Part shown: piece by piece, positions 9,073-17,523 of the stretch
Layout: every line of letters begins with the position of its first letter
Numbering within the stretch: position 1 is the first letter of the stretch
Assembly (NCBI GenBank): GCA_934486635.1
Contig: CAKSPZ010000004.1
Location: 1-64,000 of the forward strand
Origin: an uncultured Eubacteriales bacterium
GTDB lineage: Bacteria > Bacillota > Clostridia > Oscillospirales > Acutalibacteraceae
Length of the DNA: 64,000 nucleotides
Direction: 5' to 3'
Program-made: the position numbers and the translations under genes
Notes under the pieces: generated by a model
Seen by the model: the letters and a program-made list of their open reading frames with translations, nothing else
The model's database searches: none
What the model was told of the DNA's origin: nothing

Positions 9073-10641
9073 ATGTCAAATACATATCAAGCTCAGGCAA
9101 ATGAGCTTTCCCAAAAGCTCTGGGCAATTGCCAATGATCTACGGGGACAAATGGATGCAAGTGAGTTCAAAAACTACATTTTGGGCGTTATTTTCTATCG
9201 TTACCTATCAGAGCGCACTGAAATGTATATGGCAGAACTCCTTCAAAATGATCACATGACCTATGAAAAAGCATTTGCTAATGATGATTACAGACCTGTT
9301 GTAGAAGGTTGGTCTTTATCCAAACTGGGATATGTCATTAGGCCGGAAAATTTGTTCCGTAACTTGATTCGTAAAATTACAAAATTTGAGAATTATACTG
9401 ATAAATTCAGCATTGAGGATTTTGAAAAGGCAATCAATGCCCTTGTAGGTTCTACAATGGGTCACGAATCAAACAAGGCATTTGATGGATTGTTTAATGA
9501 TATGCGTTTACAAGACTCCCGTCTTGGTGAAACAGTGGCAGACCGCACAGAAATGATCAGTCGTGTCATGGTTCGTGTATCAAAAATTGATTTTGATTTA
9601 AAGGACTCTCAATTTGATGTACTTGGTACAGCATACATGATCCTAATTGGACTGTTTGCCTCAGATGCAGGGAAAAAGGGTGGCGAGTTCTTCACACCTG
9701 CCGGACCGAGTAAACTTTGTGCTACACTTGCAACTCTGGGACTTGACGAGGCAAAAACAGTTGGTGACTGTACTTGCGGTTCTGCATCCATGCTTTTAGA
9801 GGTACAGAAGCATTTGACCACACATAAAGTTGGCCATTTCTACGGACAGGAACTGAACGCTACAACATACAACTTGAGCCGTATGAATATGATTATGCAT
9901 GGTGTAGACTGGCAGAATTTTGACATCTACAAAGGTGATACACTGAAAGATGATAAATATGGTAATACAAAAATGACTGTGCAGGTCTGCAATCCGCCTT
10001 ATAGCCTGAAGTGGTCTGCTGATAAGAAATTTGAGGATGATCCACGATACAGTGGAGTTGGAAAGCTGGCACCAAAGTCTGCTGCTGACCTTGCCTTTGT
10101 AGAACATATGATTTATCACATGGATGATTCAGACGGTCGCGTAGCTGTATTGCTGCCACATGGTGTATTGTTCCGTGGTGGTGCAGAAGAAGCAATCAGA
10201 AAATATATCATCAAGGACCTGAACCGTCTGGATGCAGTTATCGGATTACCTGTAAATCTGTTTCATGGAACAGGAATCCCGGTTTGTGTACTGGTACTGA
10301 AAAGCAAGAGAAACGGTAACTCAGGAAATATTTTGTTTATTGATGCATCCAAAGAGTTCAAAGCTGGAAAGAATCAGAATGTCTTGGAACAGAAACATAT
10401 TGATAAGATTGTAGATGCATACGCAAAGCGCGAAAATGTAGATAAATTTGCTCATGTAGCGGATATGAGTGAGATTATTGAGAATGGCTACAATCTGAAC
10501 ATCCCGAGATATGTTGATACATTCGAGGAAGAAGAACCAGTGAATTTGGATGCTGTAAAGGCTAAGATTAAAACACTGGATTCTGAGACAAAAGCCGCGA
10601 TTGATAAGGCTGAAAGTTTTATGAGACAGCTTGGATTGTAA
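9073..10641 (+). CDS. hsdM: Type I restriction-modification, M (methyltransferase) subunit
   Basis: A 522-residue N6-adenine methyltransferase subunit. The N-terminal four-helix domain (LSQKLWAIANDLRGQMDASEFK onward) is typical of HsdM. The SAM-binding region FFTPAGPSKLCATL and GDCTCGSASMLL is followed by catalytic motif IV NPPY at 307-310. With HsdS it forms the M2S methylase that protects host DNA; with HsdR it forms the restriction complex. It follows hsdR after 2 bases and precedes hsdS by 10, so the operon is tightly coupled. The SAM motif reads GDCTCGSAS where many relatives have GDPTCGSGS, a mild variation. It should be active. Confidence 0.94.
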   Translation: MSNTYQAQANELSQKLWAIANDLRGQMDASEFKNYILGVIFYRYLSERTEMYMAELLQNDHMTYEKAFANDDYRPVVEGWSLSKLGYVIRPENLFRNLIRKITKFENYTDKFSIEDFEKAINALVGSTMGHESNKAFDGLFNDMRLQDSRLGETVADRTEMISRVMVRVSKIDFDLKDSQFDVLGTAYMILIGLFASDAGKKGGEFFTPAGPSKLCATLATLGLDEAKTVGDCTCGSASMLLEVQKHLTTHKVGHFYGQELNATTYNLSRMNMIMHGVDWQNFDIYKGDTLKDDKYGNTKMTVQVCNPPYSLKWSADKKFEDDPRYSGVGKLAPKSAADLAFVEHMIYHMDDSDGRVAVLLPHGVLFRGGAEEAIRKYIIKDLNRLDAVIGLPVNLFHGTGIPVCVLVLKSKRNGNSGNILFIDASKEFKAGKNQNVLEQKHIDKIVDAYAKRENVDKFAHVADMSEIIENGYNLNIPRYVDTFEEEEPVNLDAVKAKIKTLDSETKAAIDKAESFMRQLGL

Positions 10642-10651
10642 AGGTAGGTAA

Positions 10652-11839
10652 ATGAATATGAATGAACCTAAATTGAGATTCAAAGCTGATGACGGAAGTC
10701 AGTTTCCAGATTGGGAAGAACATAAGATAAAAGAATTTGTAACTGAAAGCAATATTTTCGGTCATACGGGAAAAGAAGCAAAGAAATTGACAGTAAAACT
10801 TTGGGCTAAAGGTGTTGTTCCGAAAGAAAATATTTTTTCTGGTAGTGAAAATACTCAGTATTATATTCGCCATTCAGGTCAATTGATGTATGGAAAGTTA
10901 GATTTTTTGAATTGTGCGTTTGGAATTGTACCACCTGAATTGGATGGGTATGAATCAACATTTGATGCTCCGGCATTTGATATACATGATATTTCGGATA
11001 AATTTTTATTGAGTTATATTACTAGAAAATCATTTTATAAAAAGAATGGTGATATTGCTAATGGTAGTAGAAAAGCTAAAAGAATACATCCTGCTGTTTT
11101 CGGTGAAATGTCTATTATGGTTCCATCACCTCCAGAACAGCAGAAAATCGCAGAGTTCTTATCAACGATTGATACAGTAATTGAGAAACAAAAAGAAACT
11201 GTATCTGCATGGGAAGAACGTAAAAAAGGTGTGATGCAGACGCTGTTCAGTCAGGAAGTAAGATTTAAAGCTGATGATGGAAGTGAGTTTCCTGAATGGG
11301 AAGAAAAGAAGTTGGGTGATGTGTTTGCAGAGAGAATAGAACGTTCAAAAGGTGGAGAATCACTGTTATCTGTAACGCTTTTACAAGGAATTGTGAAACA
11401 AAGTGAAACCTATAAACGTAACATCGCATCTGAAAATAAATCAAATTATAAAATTGTAAAGAAGAATGATTTGGCATACAATACAATGAGGATGTGGCAG
11501 GGTGCAGAGGGCGTATCGGATTATGACGGAATTGTAAGTCCTGCATATACCGTTATTACGGCTTTAGATGGAAATAATAGTTATTTTTTTGAAACTTTGT
11601 TTAAACAAACATTCATGTTGCATGTGTTTCAGAGGTATTCACAGGGGTTGACATCTGATACATGGAATTTAAAATTTCCAGCGTTTTCAGAAATTAAACT
11701 TCTGCTTCCATGTGAAGACGAGCAGAATAAAATTGTTGAATGTGTTGCTGCATTAGATGAAGTCATCGAGAAGCAGAAAGCAACATTAGCTGCATGGGAA
11801 GAACTGAAAAAAGGACTGTTGCAACAGATGTTTATATAG
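10652..11839 (+). CDS. hsdS: Type I restriction-modification, S (specificity) subunit
   Basis: A 395-residue specificity subunit with the classic two-fold repeat. Two target-recognition domains (about residues 10-150 and 205-345) each end in a long conserved helix (QQKIAEFLSTIDTVIEKQKE and NKIVECVAALDEVIEKQKA). Each domain is introduced by a near-identical RFKADDGS-FP-WEE segment, encoded at about 10676-10720 and 11261-11305. Each domain reads one half of a bipartite target; the helices form the central spacer that sets half-site distance. The DNA-level direct repeats could support recombination that swaps recognition domains. No second or partial hsdS is present here, so a shufflon is not shown. 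Confidence 0.92.
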   Translation: MNMNEPKLRFKADDGSQFPDWEEHKIKEFVTESNIFGHTGKEAKKLTVKLWAKGVVPKENIFSGSENTQYYIRHSGQLMYGKLDFLNCAFGIVPPELDGYESTFDAPAFDIHDISDKFLLSYITRKSFYKKNGDIANGSRKAKRIHPAVFGEMSIMVPSPPEQQKIAEFLSTIDTVIEKQKETVSAWEERKKGVMQTLFSQEVRFKADDGSEFPEWEEKKLGDVFAERIERSKGGESLLSVTLLQGIVKQSETYKRNIASENKSNYKIVKKNDLAYNTMRMWQGAEGVSDYDGIVSPAYTVITALDGNNSYFFETLFKQTFMLHVFQRYSQGLTSDTWNLKFPAFSEIKLLLPCEDEQNKIVECVAALDEVIEKQKATLAAWEELKKGLLQQMFI

Positions 11840-11976
11840 TTCAAAGCAGTAATAATCAGGCAAGAAGGTTATAACATCTAGTTCTTGAACCTATCTAGCA
11901 ATCAGAATAGGTATTATGGACAGTAACTTTATATGACCAAATAAGAATATAGGATCAAAAATAGATTTGATAAAGA

Positions 11977-12010
11977 GGGGCAGGTAAAAACATTTACTTG
12001 TCCCCTTTTA
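11977..12010. terminator. Bidirectional terminator between hsdS and the phage-like module
   Basis: A GC-rich stem (GGGGCAGGTAAA with TTTACTTGTCCCC, one bulged base) with a T-rich tail on the plus strand. It also contains the stop codon of the convergent leftward gene. Confidence 0.65.
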
Positions 12011-12392
12011 TATCCATTTTATTAGCAGGAGCAATATTTATAATTATATTGTTTTCCTTATCTTTTTCCTCTTTTTCGTTATTTCTTGGGTTTTCCCCAA
12101 TTATATCTCTTATGGCATTAAACGCTTTGGTATCCCCCTGCAGGGCATTTTTTAATTGTGCAACTACAATAGCCATTGAATAAGTACAGTTATCATTAGT
12201 TATCTTGTATTGCTTTAGTCCCGCTTTTGTCTCTTTGTCTACATCCATACTAAGTAATATATTTGCTGTCTCCCTTAATACCCTTTTGTTGTATTGCACC
12301 TTATTGCTTGCCTTTGCTCCCATTCGTGCTATTTCTTTGCGCTCTCTTTGTGGTCTTTTATTAAGTGGTTTTAAATTCTGTTCATTGGCCAT
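11994..12392 (-). CDS. Terminase-small-subunit-like protein of a mobile element
   Basis: A 132-residue basic protein. Its layout (a basic N-terminus with KPLNKRPQRERKEIARMGAKAS, a helical middle, and a conserved tail AFNAIRDIIGENP before a charged end) resembles proteins that sit next to terminases in gut Firmicute prophages and on integrative elements. Recognition is by pattern only. A good AGGAGG-type ribosome site precedes the ATG. It is the last gene of a leftward module with the Rep/MobT-like remnant and xis. No large terminase or capsid genes are present, so it may serve another role on this element. Confidence 0.5.
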   Translation of the reverse strand: MANEQNLKPLNKRPQRERKEIARMGAKASNKVQYNKRVLRETANILLSMDVDKETKAGLKQYKITNDNCTYSMAIVVAQLKNALQGDTKAFNAIRDIIGENPRNNEKEEKDKENNIIINIAPANKMDIKGDK

Positions 12393-12559
12393 TTAAACGC
12401 CTCCTTGTTATTACTCATATCAGTACTTGAATTAACTGAAATAACCGTTATCTCATATTAGTAAATCAAAATTACTTGTAATATGTAAAAACTCCTGGTT
12501 TTATGCAGATTTCGGCATGTTTCTGTGATTTGATTTTGGTTCAAGAATAGGTAGTAATA

Positions 12560-13447
12560 CTACCCATTTTTAATATACAAATTTAGCGCAAATTCCATTT
12601 CTTCTACGATTTTTTTTATTTCTGACTTTGTTATAAACTTGACATAATTATTACGCCTAAACCATTTTAACCAATTTTCAAAACTACCTTTACAAATCCT
12701 ATAATATAGCCCTTTTGCGATATTTCTTGTAAATATATCGTTATTATACCTTCGAACAAATTCACTAAAATTTTTAATTTGTTTCGTATGCCCCGTTTGC
12801 TGCTCTTTTTTCCACAAGGAATACAAATCATTAATGCGTTGATTTTCAACATTTTGTATGCTTTCCGTTAAATTACCTATAAGTTTCTTTAAACGGTCTA
12901 TAACGCTATAAATATCCTTATTACTACTTATATTTTTGAACCTAAATTCAAAACGAGTGCAACAGTACTTGTTTTTACTTTCAAGTGCCTTATCATATAT
13001 TTGGAATTCAAAGGATTAACTTTTTAGTGTTAAGGCACGCTTTTCTTTAGTGTTTACGTCCTGAATATCTATTGCGTTTTTTATTCCTGTAACATCTGAT
13101 AGTAAGCAAATAATATAAAGGTTGTATTTAAAAATATCATTGTATTTTAGTTTTGTATCAAAAGCAAAGTCCACCCTATTAAAAACCCATTCTGTAATAT
13201 TTAAATCTTCTCTTACTATATCTATTAAAACTAAAAAGTCTTCTAGATTATCTATTTCTACATCATAAACCTTGTTTATATTGAGCGGGAATAAATACCC
13301 ATTTATAACAAGTCTTGCCCTAGGCTTTATTATGTATGGTTTATTATTTGCTTCTTCAAGACTATAATCATTGCCAGGAGCATTAGACAGCATTTGACAT
13401 GTATGTATCATTAATTTAAAACCAAATGGAAAAATGCTGTCTTTCAT
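12560..13447 (-). pseudogene. Replication-initiator/MobT-like protein interrupted by an in-frame stop
   Basis: Reading leftward from 13447, one frame runs for 296 codons with a single TAA at 13016-13018. The first 143 residues include EWVFNRVDFAFDT, which resembles the RxD-aFD strand of Rep_trans/MobT-type initiator or relaxase proteins. After the stop the same frame continues at once with SFEFQIYDKALESKNKYCCT and RFEFRF, also typical of such proteins, and ends at 12560. No frameshift is needed, so this is a point nonsense mutation (or, less likely, a recoded stop). The two halves could be misread as separate 143- and 88-residue genes. If it was the element's only relaxase or initiator, the island may no longer move by itself. 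The family call is tentative. Confidence 0.6.
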
Positions 13448-13645
13448 TTATTTAATCTCCTTATTCCCGCTCCCTAAAGAATTTAATTGTTTAATAAGCA
13501 AGTCATAATTAACAAGGCACTTATTACCAATATAAATAGCAGGTAATTTCCCCTGTTTAGCCATTTGCCTTAAAGCGTGTTCAAGCAAAAGTCCTGTTTT
13601 TGCAATTTCTCTAATCGTCATCATTTTTGGTGTATTGTTTAGCAT
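13448..13645 (-). CDS. Excisionase-like helix-turn-helix DNA-binding protein
   Basis: A 65-residue protein with a winged-helix excisionase/MerR-like fold pattern: MTIREIAKTGLLLEHALRQM followed by AKQGKLPAIYIGNKCLVNYD. Such proteins direct integrases toward excision or act as small regulators. AAAGGAG lies 8 bases before the ATG. Its stop is directly next to the start of the broken Rep/MobT-like frame, so they are co-transcribed. It is divergent from the XRE regulator. Confidence 0.7.
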   Translation of the reverse strand: MLNNTPKMMTIREIAKTGLLLEHALRQMAKQGKLPAIYIGNKCLVNYDLLIKQLNSLGSGNKEIK

Positions 13646-13707
13646 CTTTATTGACTCCTTTATGAAGTTTTTATAATGTAGTGTATTTACTTTTTTAAAT
13701 TATTTTG

Positions 13708-13736
13708 TTGACATATTATTTAAAACCGGATATTAT
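13708..13736 (+). promoter_or_regulatory. Sigma-A promoter of the XRE regulator-integrase unit
   Basis: TTGACA (13708-13713), exactly 17 bases, TATTAT (13731-13736), in the gap between divergent xis and XRE genes. Downstream, AAAGTATAT occurs twice (13750-13758 and 13780-13788), a possible operator for the XRE protein. Confidence 0.7.
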
Positions 13737-13812
13737 TGTAATGCACCTTAAAGTATATATCAATTAACTTTTATATTCAAAAGTATATTTCACAGAAAGG
13801 GATTTAATATTT

Positions 13813-14304
13813 ATGAATAAAATTTATGGAAAAAGAATCAGGCAAGTACTTATTTTAAAAAATTTAACACAAAAACAATTAGCAATTAAATTAGCACAAA
13901 ATGAACAAAGTCTATCTGAAACAGATAAAGACATTGATGACTTAACAAACAAATATGTGAATCTAGTCAATAGATGGGTTAATTTCAAATCTGAACCAGA
14001 ATTAAAAAGTATAAAAATGATTGGTGACGTTTTAAATATCTCAGACAGATATTTAATGGGGGAATTAAATCGTCCTATTGATAAATACCTAACGTGGGAG
14101 GAAAAAGAAAACTTTGATAATTTTTCAAAAGAGATGCTCTTATTCAGATTTATTGAAGAATATTTAGGCTATGACGTTGATTATTTGATTAAAGATAATA
14201 ATGGAAATTTATATCCAATATTTAATAAAATTTTAGATTTCACAAAATGCTTATTAACAAAATACTTAGATGATATAGGTGCAAAAAGAAAAAATAAACC
14301 TTAA
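13813..14304 (+). CDS. XRE-family helix-turn-helix regulator
   Basis: A 163-residue protein with an N-terminal XRE-type DNA-binding domain (GKRIRQVLILKNLTQKQLAIKLAQ; later IKMIGDVLNISDRYLMGE). An unusual linker of about 30 residues (NEQSLSETDKDIDDLTNKYV) interrupts the normal helix 3 position. It is preceded by AGAAAGGGA and followed 15 bases later by the integrase gene, so it probably controls the element's integration module and the divergent xis gene. Confidence 0.75.
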   Translation: MNKIYGKRIRQVLILKNLTQKQLAIKLAQNEQSLSETDKDIDDLTNKYVNLVNRWVNFKSEPELKSIKMIGDVLNISDRYLMGELNRPIDKYLTWEEKENFDNFSKEMLLFRFIEEYLGYDVDYLIKDNNGNLYPIFNKILDFTKCLLTKYLDDIGAKRKNKP

Positions 14305-14319
14305 GGAGAATAAAAATTA

Positions 14320-15510
14320 GTGGCCAACATACAGGAAAGAAGAAATAAAGACGGAAAACTTATATCCTTTTCAATACGTGTTTTTCGTGGGCGGGGAACT
14401 GACGGAAAACAATTAAAACCATATACTACAACATTCGAAGTTCCAGAAAGTTGGAGTGAAAAAACAGCAAGAAAAAAAGCCGAAGCATACGCTGCGACTT
14501 TTGAAAAGGAATGTAAAACAGGTATAAGAAGCGATACAAAACAAACATTTGCTTCTTACTGTGATTATGTTATATCCCTAAAAGAACAAAGAGGGATAAA
14601 ACATTCAACTATTGTTAGGTATAAGGAATTAACTTCACGCATATACCCGGAAATAGGGCATATTAAACTCAAAGACTTACGAGTTCGTAACCTTAACGAA
14701 CTATATACAGCCTTATCCGCTGATGGTCTAAATAAGCGTACAAAGGGAAAGTTAAGTAATAAAACTATAATTGAACATCATCGTTTAATATCTACCGTCC
14801 TTGAGCAAGCAGTAAAGGAGGAACTAATACCCTTTAATATTGCGCATCGTGCTCAACCACCAAAACTCGAAAAGAAAGAAGTAAATTACTTTCAACCTGA
14901 ACAAATACAAGCAATACATGAAGCCCTAAAAAATGAACCCCTTAAATGGAAAACTCTTGTACACCTATTATTAATTACTGGTGCAAGGCGAGGTGAAATA
15001 TTAGGCTTGAAGTGGGACAAAGTAGACTTTGAGGACTGTATTATAAATATATGTAATAATGTACTGTATTCATCAGATAGAGGACTATATGAGGATACTC
15101 CTAAAACATCTAAATCAAAAAGAACAATAAGTATTCCTATCGAAACGGTCAATTTACTAAAGCAATATAAAAGGTCTCAGTCTGAAAAGCGACTAAGGTT
15201 GGGCTCTTATTACAAAAACCAGAATTTTATCTTTGCACAAGACAACGGCAATCCATTACACCCTGACAGTGTTAACGTTTATTTAAAAAGATTTTCTCAA
15301 AAATATGGTCTACCTCATATAAATGCTCACGCATTTCGCCATACCATGGCAAGTATGCTATATTATAGCGGTGTTGACACTATATCAATATCAAATAGAT
15401 TAGGCCATGCACAACCAAGTACAACAGCAAATATTTATGCCCATGTTATTGAAAGTTCAGATAAAAAGAATGCTGAAATATTATCAGAAGCATTCCTAAA
15501 AAACGCATAA
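14320..15510 (+). CDS. Tyrosine recombinase integrase of the island
   Basis: A 396-residue phage/Tn916-type integrase. An arm-binding N-terminal domain (to about residue 60) and a core-binding SAM-like domain (about 70-170) are followed by the catalytic domain. Catalytic residues are readable: R223 in TGARRGE, H337 and R340 in HAFRH, H363 in LGH and nucleophile Y373 in IYAHV, so it should be active. The start is GTG at 14320 with AAGGAG about 10 bases before. Its 3' end faces the right 22-bp repeat (15521-15542) and then the 3' end of tRNA-fMet, a usual place for integrated elements. Confidence 0.9.
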   Translation: MANIQERRNKDGKLISFSIRVFRGRGTDGKQLKPYTTTFEVPESWSEKTARKKAEAYAATFEKECKTGIRSDTKQTFASYCDYVISLKEQRGIKHSTIVRYKELTSRIYPEIGHIKLKDLRVRNLNELYTALSADGLNKRTKGKLSNKTIIEHHRLISTVLEQAVKEELIPFNIAHRAQPPKLEKKEVNYFQPEQIQAIHEALKNEPLKWKTLVHLLLITGARRGEILGLKWDKVDFEDCIINICNNVLYSSDRGLYEDTPKTSKSKRTISIPIETVNLLKQYKRSQSEKRLRLGSYYKNQNFIFAQDNGNPLHPDSVNVYLKRFSQKYGLPHINAHAFRHTMASMLYYSGVDTISISNRLGHAQPSTTANIYAHVIESSDKKNAEILSEAFLKNA

Positions 15511-15520
15511 CTTATGAACG

Positions 15521-15542
15521 AGTTGAACTATTGTTGAATTAT
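15521..15542 (+). repeat. Right copy of the 22-bp direct repeat (possible att site)
   Basis: AGTTGAACTATTGTTGAATT plus AT, 20 of 22 identical to 5900-5921. It begins 10 bases after the integrase stop and lies outside the tRNA-fMet terminator, so it could mark the element end without disturbing the tRNA. Confidence 0.5.
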
Positions 15543-15554
15543 TAGGTGTTTTTA

Positions 15555-15594
15555 CATAAAAAGAAAAGCCACTTGAATTAACTCAAGTGGCTTT
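15555..15594 (-). terminator. Terminator of tRNA-fMet
   Basis: A perfect 12-bp stem (15565-15576 with 15583-15594) with a 6-base loop. On the minus strand it is followed by TTTTCTTTTT. Confidence 0.8.
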
Positions 15595-15601
15595 ATTACT
15601 A

Positions 15602-15678
<77 letters not shown>

Positions 15679-15705
15679 ATATTATTGATTTGTTAGTACT
15701 TTTTT

Positions 15706-15734
15706 ATTTTACACTATTATATAGAACAAGTCAA
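15706..15734 (-). promoter_or_regulatory. Sigma-A promoter of tRNA-fMet
   Basis: On the minus strand TTGACT (15729-15734), 17 bases, TAAAAT (15706-15711), about 27 bases before the tRNA 5' end. Confidence 0.7.
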
Positions 15735-16070
15735 CACCTTAATTCATAATCATCACTTTAACCAAAATATCATATTTATAGCGCAAAAAAATATGATAAT
15801 CAACCATTTTTTGCGGCTGTTATAATTTATAAAACTACCTATATTCTCTCCAATTTTATTGCATCTTCCACTTTTGTGGAAATTTTTTCAAATTTTTTTG
15901 AATTATCGACAAATTTTTCGAGATTTATGGTAATAATTGGTATTAAAATTAAATTACAATCTTTTATGTTTTTATTTGTATTACAAATTTTCTATTAAAT
16001 GCTCTATTAAATTTTTTACAGAAAATAAAAAATCATCTTTTCAAACAAACATAAACAGAACTATTTATTT
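15735..16070. other. Upstream region of the second NSS transporter
   Basis: AT-rich and without genes. It holds a 9-bp inverted repeat (15782-15790 with 15807-15815), an extended -10 element TGTTATAAT (15818-15826) without a clear -35, and TCGACAAATTTTTCGA (about 15906-15921), which weakly recalls Spo0A boxes. None is decisive. Confidence 0.3.
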
Positions 16071-16122
16071 GGGGGTGTTATAAATTATAACAGAAAAAAT
16101 TAAACCAAACAAAATTTCAAGC

Positions 16123-17454
16123 TTGCATGTTAAACAACAAAATGAACACCGAGATTCATTTAGCAACAAAATTGGGTTTACTCTTTCATGTATTGGTTCA
16201 TCTGTTGGTATGGGAAATATTTGGATGTTTCCTTACAGAGTAGGTCAATATGGTGGAGCTGCTTTTTTAGTTCCTTATACTTTGTTTGTTATAATAATTG
16301 GATTTTCCGGTGTCATTGGCGAAATGGCTTTTGGACGTGCAATGAAATCTGGTCCAATTAATGCTTTTAATAATGCGGTAAAACAACGAACCAACAAAAA
16401 CTGGGGAACAATTTTAGGTTTTATTCCTGTAATTGGATCTCTTTTAGTTGCAATTGGCTACTCTGTTGTCGTCGGATGGATATTTAAATTCACAGTTAGT
16501 TCAATAACAATGTCATTTTTAAAAATTGAACCATTAGAATATTTTAATACCATTTCAGGGTCATTTTCAAATGTTCCATGGCATATCTTAGGGCTTATTG
16601 TCACACTTAGTATCATGATTTTAGGAGTATCAAAAGGAATAGAAAAACTTAATAAGGTATTAATGCCTACTTTTTTTATACTTTTTTTTATTCTTGCTGT
16701 TCGTGTAGCTTTTTTACCCAATAGTTTACTAGGATATAATTATTTATTTAAACTTAATTGGTCAGATTTTGCCAATTTAAAAACTTGGATTTTTGCATTA
16801 GGGCAAGCATTTTTCTCATTATCACTTGCTGGTTCAGGCACATTAATTTACGGAAGTTATTTAAAAGATAATGAAAACATTATTTCATGTGCTAAAAACG
16901 TTGCTATCTTTGACACAATAGCAGCACTTTTAGCTGCGATTACAATAATTCCTGCAATATTTTCATTTGGTCTCGATTTGCAATCGGGTCCAGCTTTAAT
17001 GTTTATTGCTATGCCAAATGTTTTCAAACAAATGCCATTAGGTCAAATATTTGCATGTGTATTTTTTATTGCAGTACTTTTCGCCGCTATAACTTCACTT
17101 GTAAATTTATTCGAGGCCCCTATAGAGGCTTTACAAACTCACCTTAAAATATCTAGAAAACAAAGCACTGCTTTAATTTTTGCAATATCCGCTACTATAG
17201 GAATTTTAATAGAAAACGCTACTATTTTATCAAAATGGATGGATATTTTATCAATTTACATTATTCCACTTGGAGCTTTGTTAGCCGGAATAATGTTTTT
17301 CTGGGTATGTAAACCAAATTTTGCAAGGACCCAAGTTGAAAAAGGATTAGCAAAGCCACTTGGTAAATGGTTTGAACCTATGACTAAATATGTATTTATC
17401 GGTTTAACTTTAATAATATATATTTTAGGAATTTTACTGGGTGGAATTGAATAG
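16123..17454 (+). CDS. Sodium-dependent amino-acid transporter, NSS/SNF family (second copy)
   Basis: A 443-residue relative of the transporter at 3619-4947, with about 11 membrane segments and the segment-1 signature GSSVGMGNIWMFPYR then QYGGAAFLVPY. Here the sodium-binding asparagine is kept (N32) while the outer-gate arginine is methionine (M35). The coordinates use a TTG start, but no ribosome site precedes it. A strong GGGGGTG lies at 16071-16077, and the open frame continues upstream to a TAA at 16081 with only ATT (16084) or ATA (16087) near that site. Translation may therefore begin at a rare AUA or AUU codon, adding 12-13 residues. It is followed after 69 bases by an oxidoreductase-like gene, so the two may work on one substrate. 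Confidence 0.87.
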   Translation: MHVKQQNEHRDSFSNKIGFTLSCIGSSVGMGNIWMFPYRVGQYGGAAFLVPYTLFVIIIGFSGVIGEMAFGRAMKSGPINAFNNAVKQRTNKNWGTILGFIPVIGSLLVAIGYSVVVGWIFKFTVSSITMSFLKIEPLEYFNTISGSFSNVPWHILGLIVTLSIMILGVSKGIEKLNKVLMPTFFILFFILAVRVAFLPNSLLGYNYLFKLNWSDFANLKTWIFALGQAFFSLSLAGSGTLIYGSYLKDNENIISCAKNVAIFDTIAALLAAITIIPAIFSFGLDLQSGPALMFIAMPNVFKQMPLGQIFACVFFIAVLFAAITSLVNLFEAPIEALQTHLKISRKQSTALIFAISATIGILIENATILSKWMDILSIYIIPLGALLAGIMFFWVCKPNFARTQVEKGLAKPLGKWFEPMTKYVFIGLTLIIYILGILLGGIE

Positions 17455-17523
17455 TTTTTTATTTAACCAATAGCTGTAAAAACAGTCTTTATAAAAATTT
17501 TATAAAATGAAAGGATAATTAAT

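Noticed and set aside
12560..12826. A stand-alone 88-residue gene starting at TTG
   Set aside because: The frame continues upstream without interruption to the TAA at 13016 and beyond, so it is the 3' part of the broken Rep/MobT-like gene.
15906..15921. Spo0A box upstream of the second NSS transporter
   Set aside because: The match is imperfect, lies in AT-rich DNA where such matches arise by chance, and the Spo0A here has altered DNA-contact residues.
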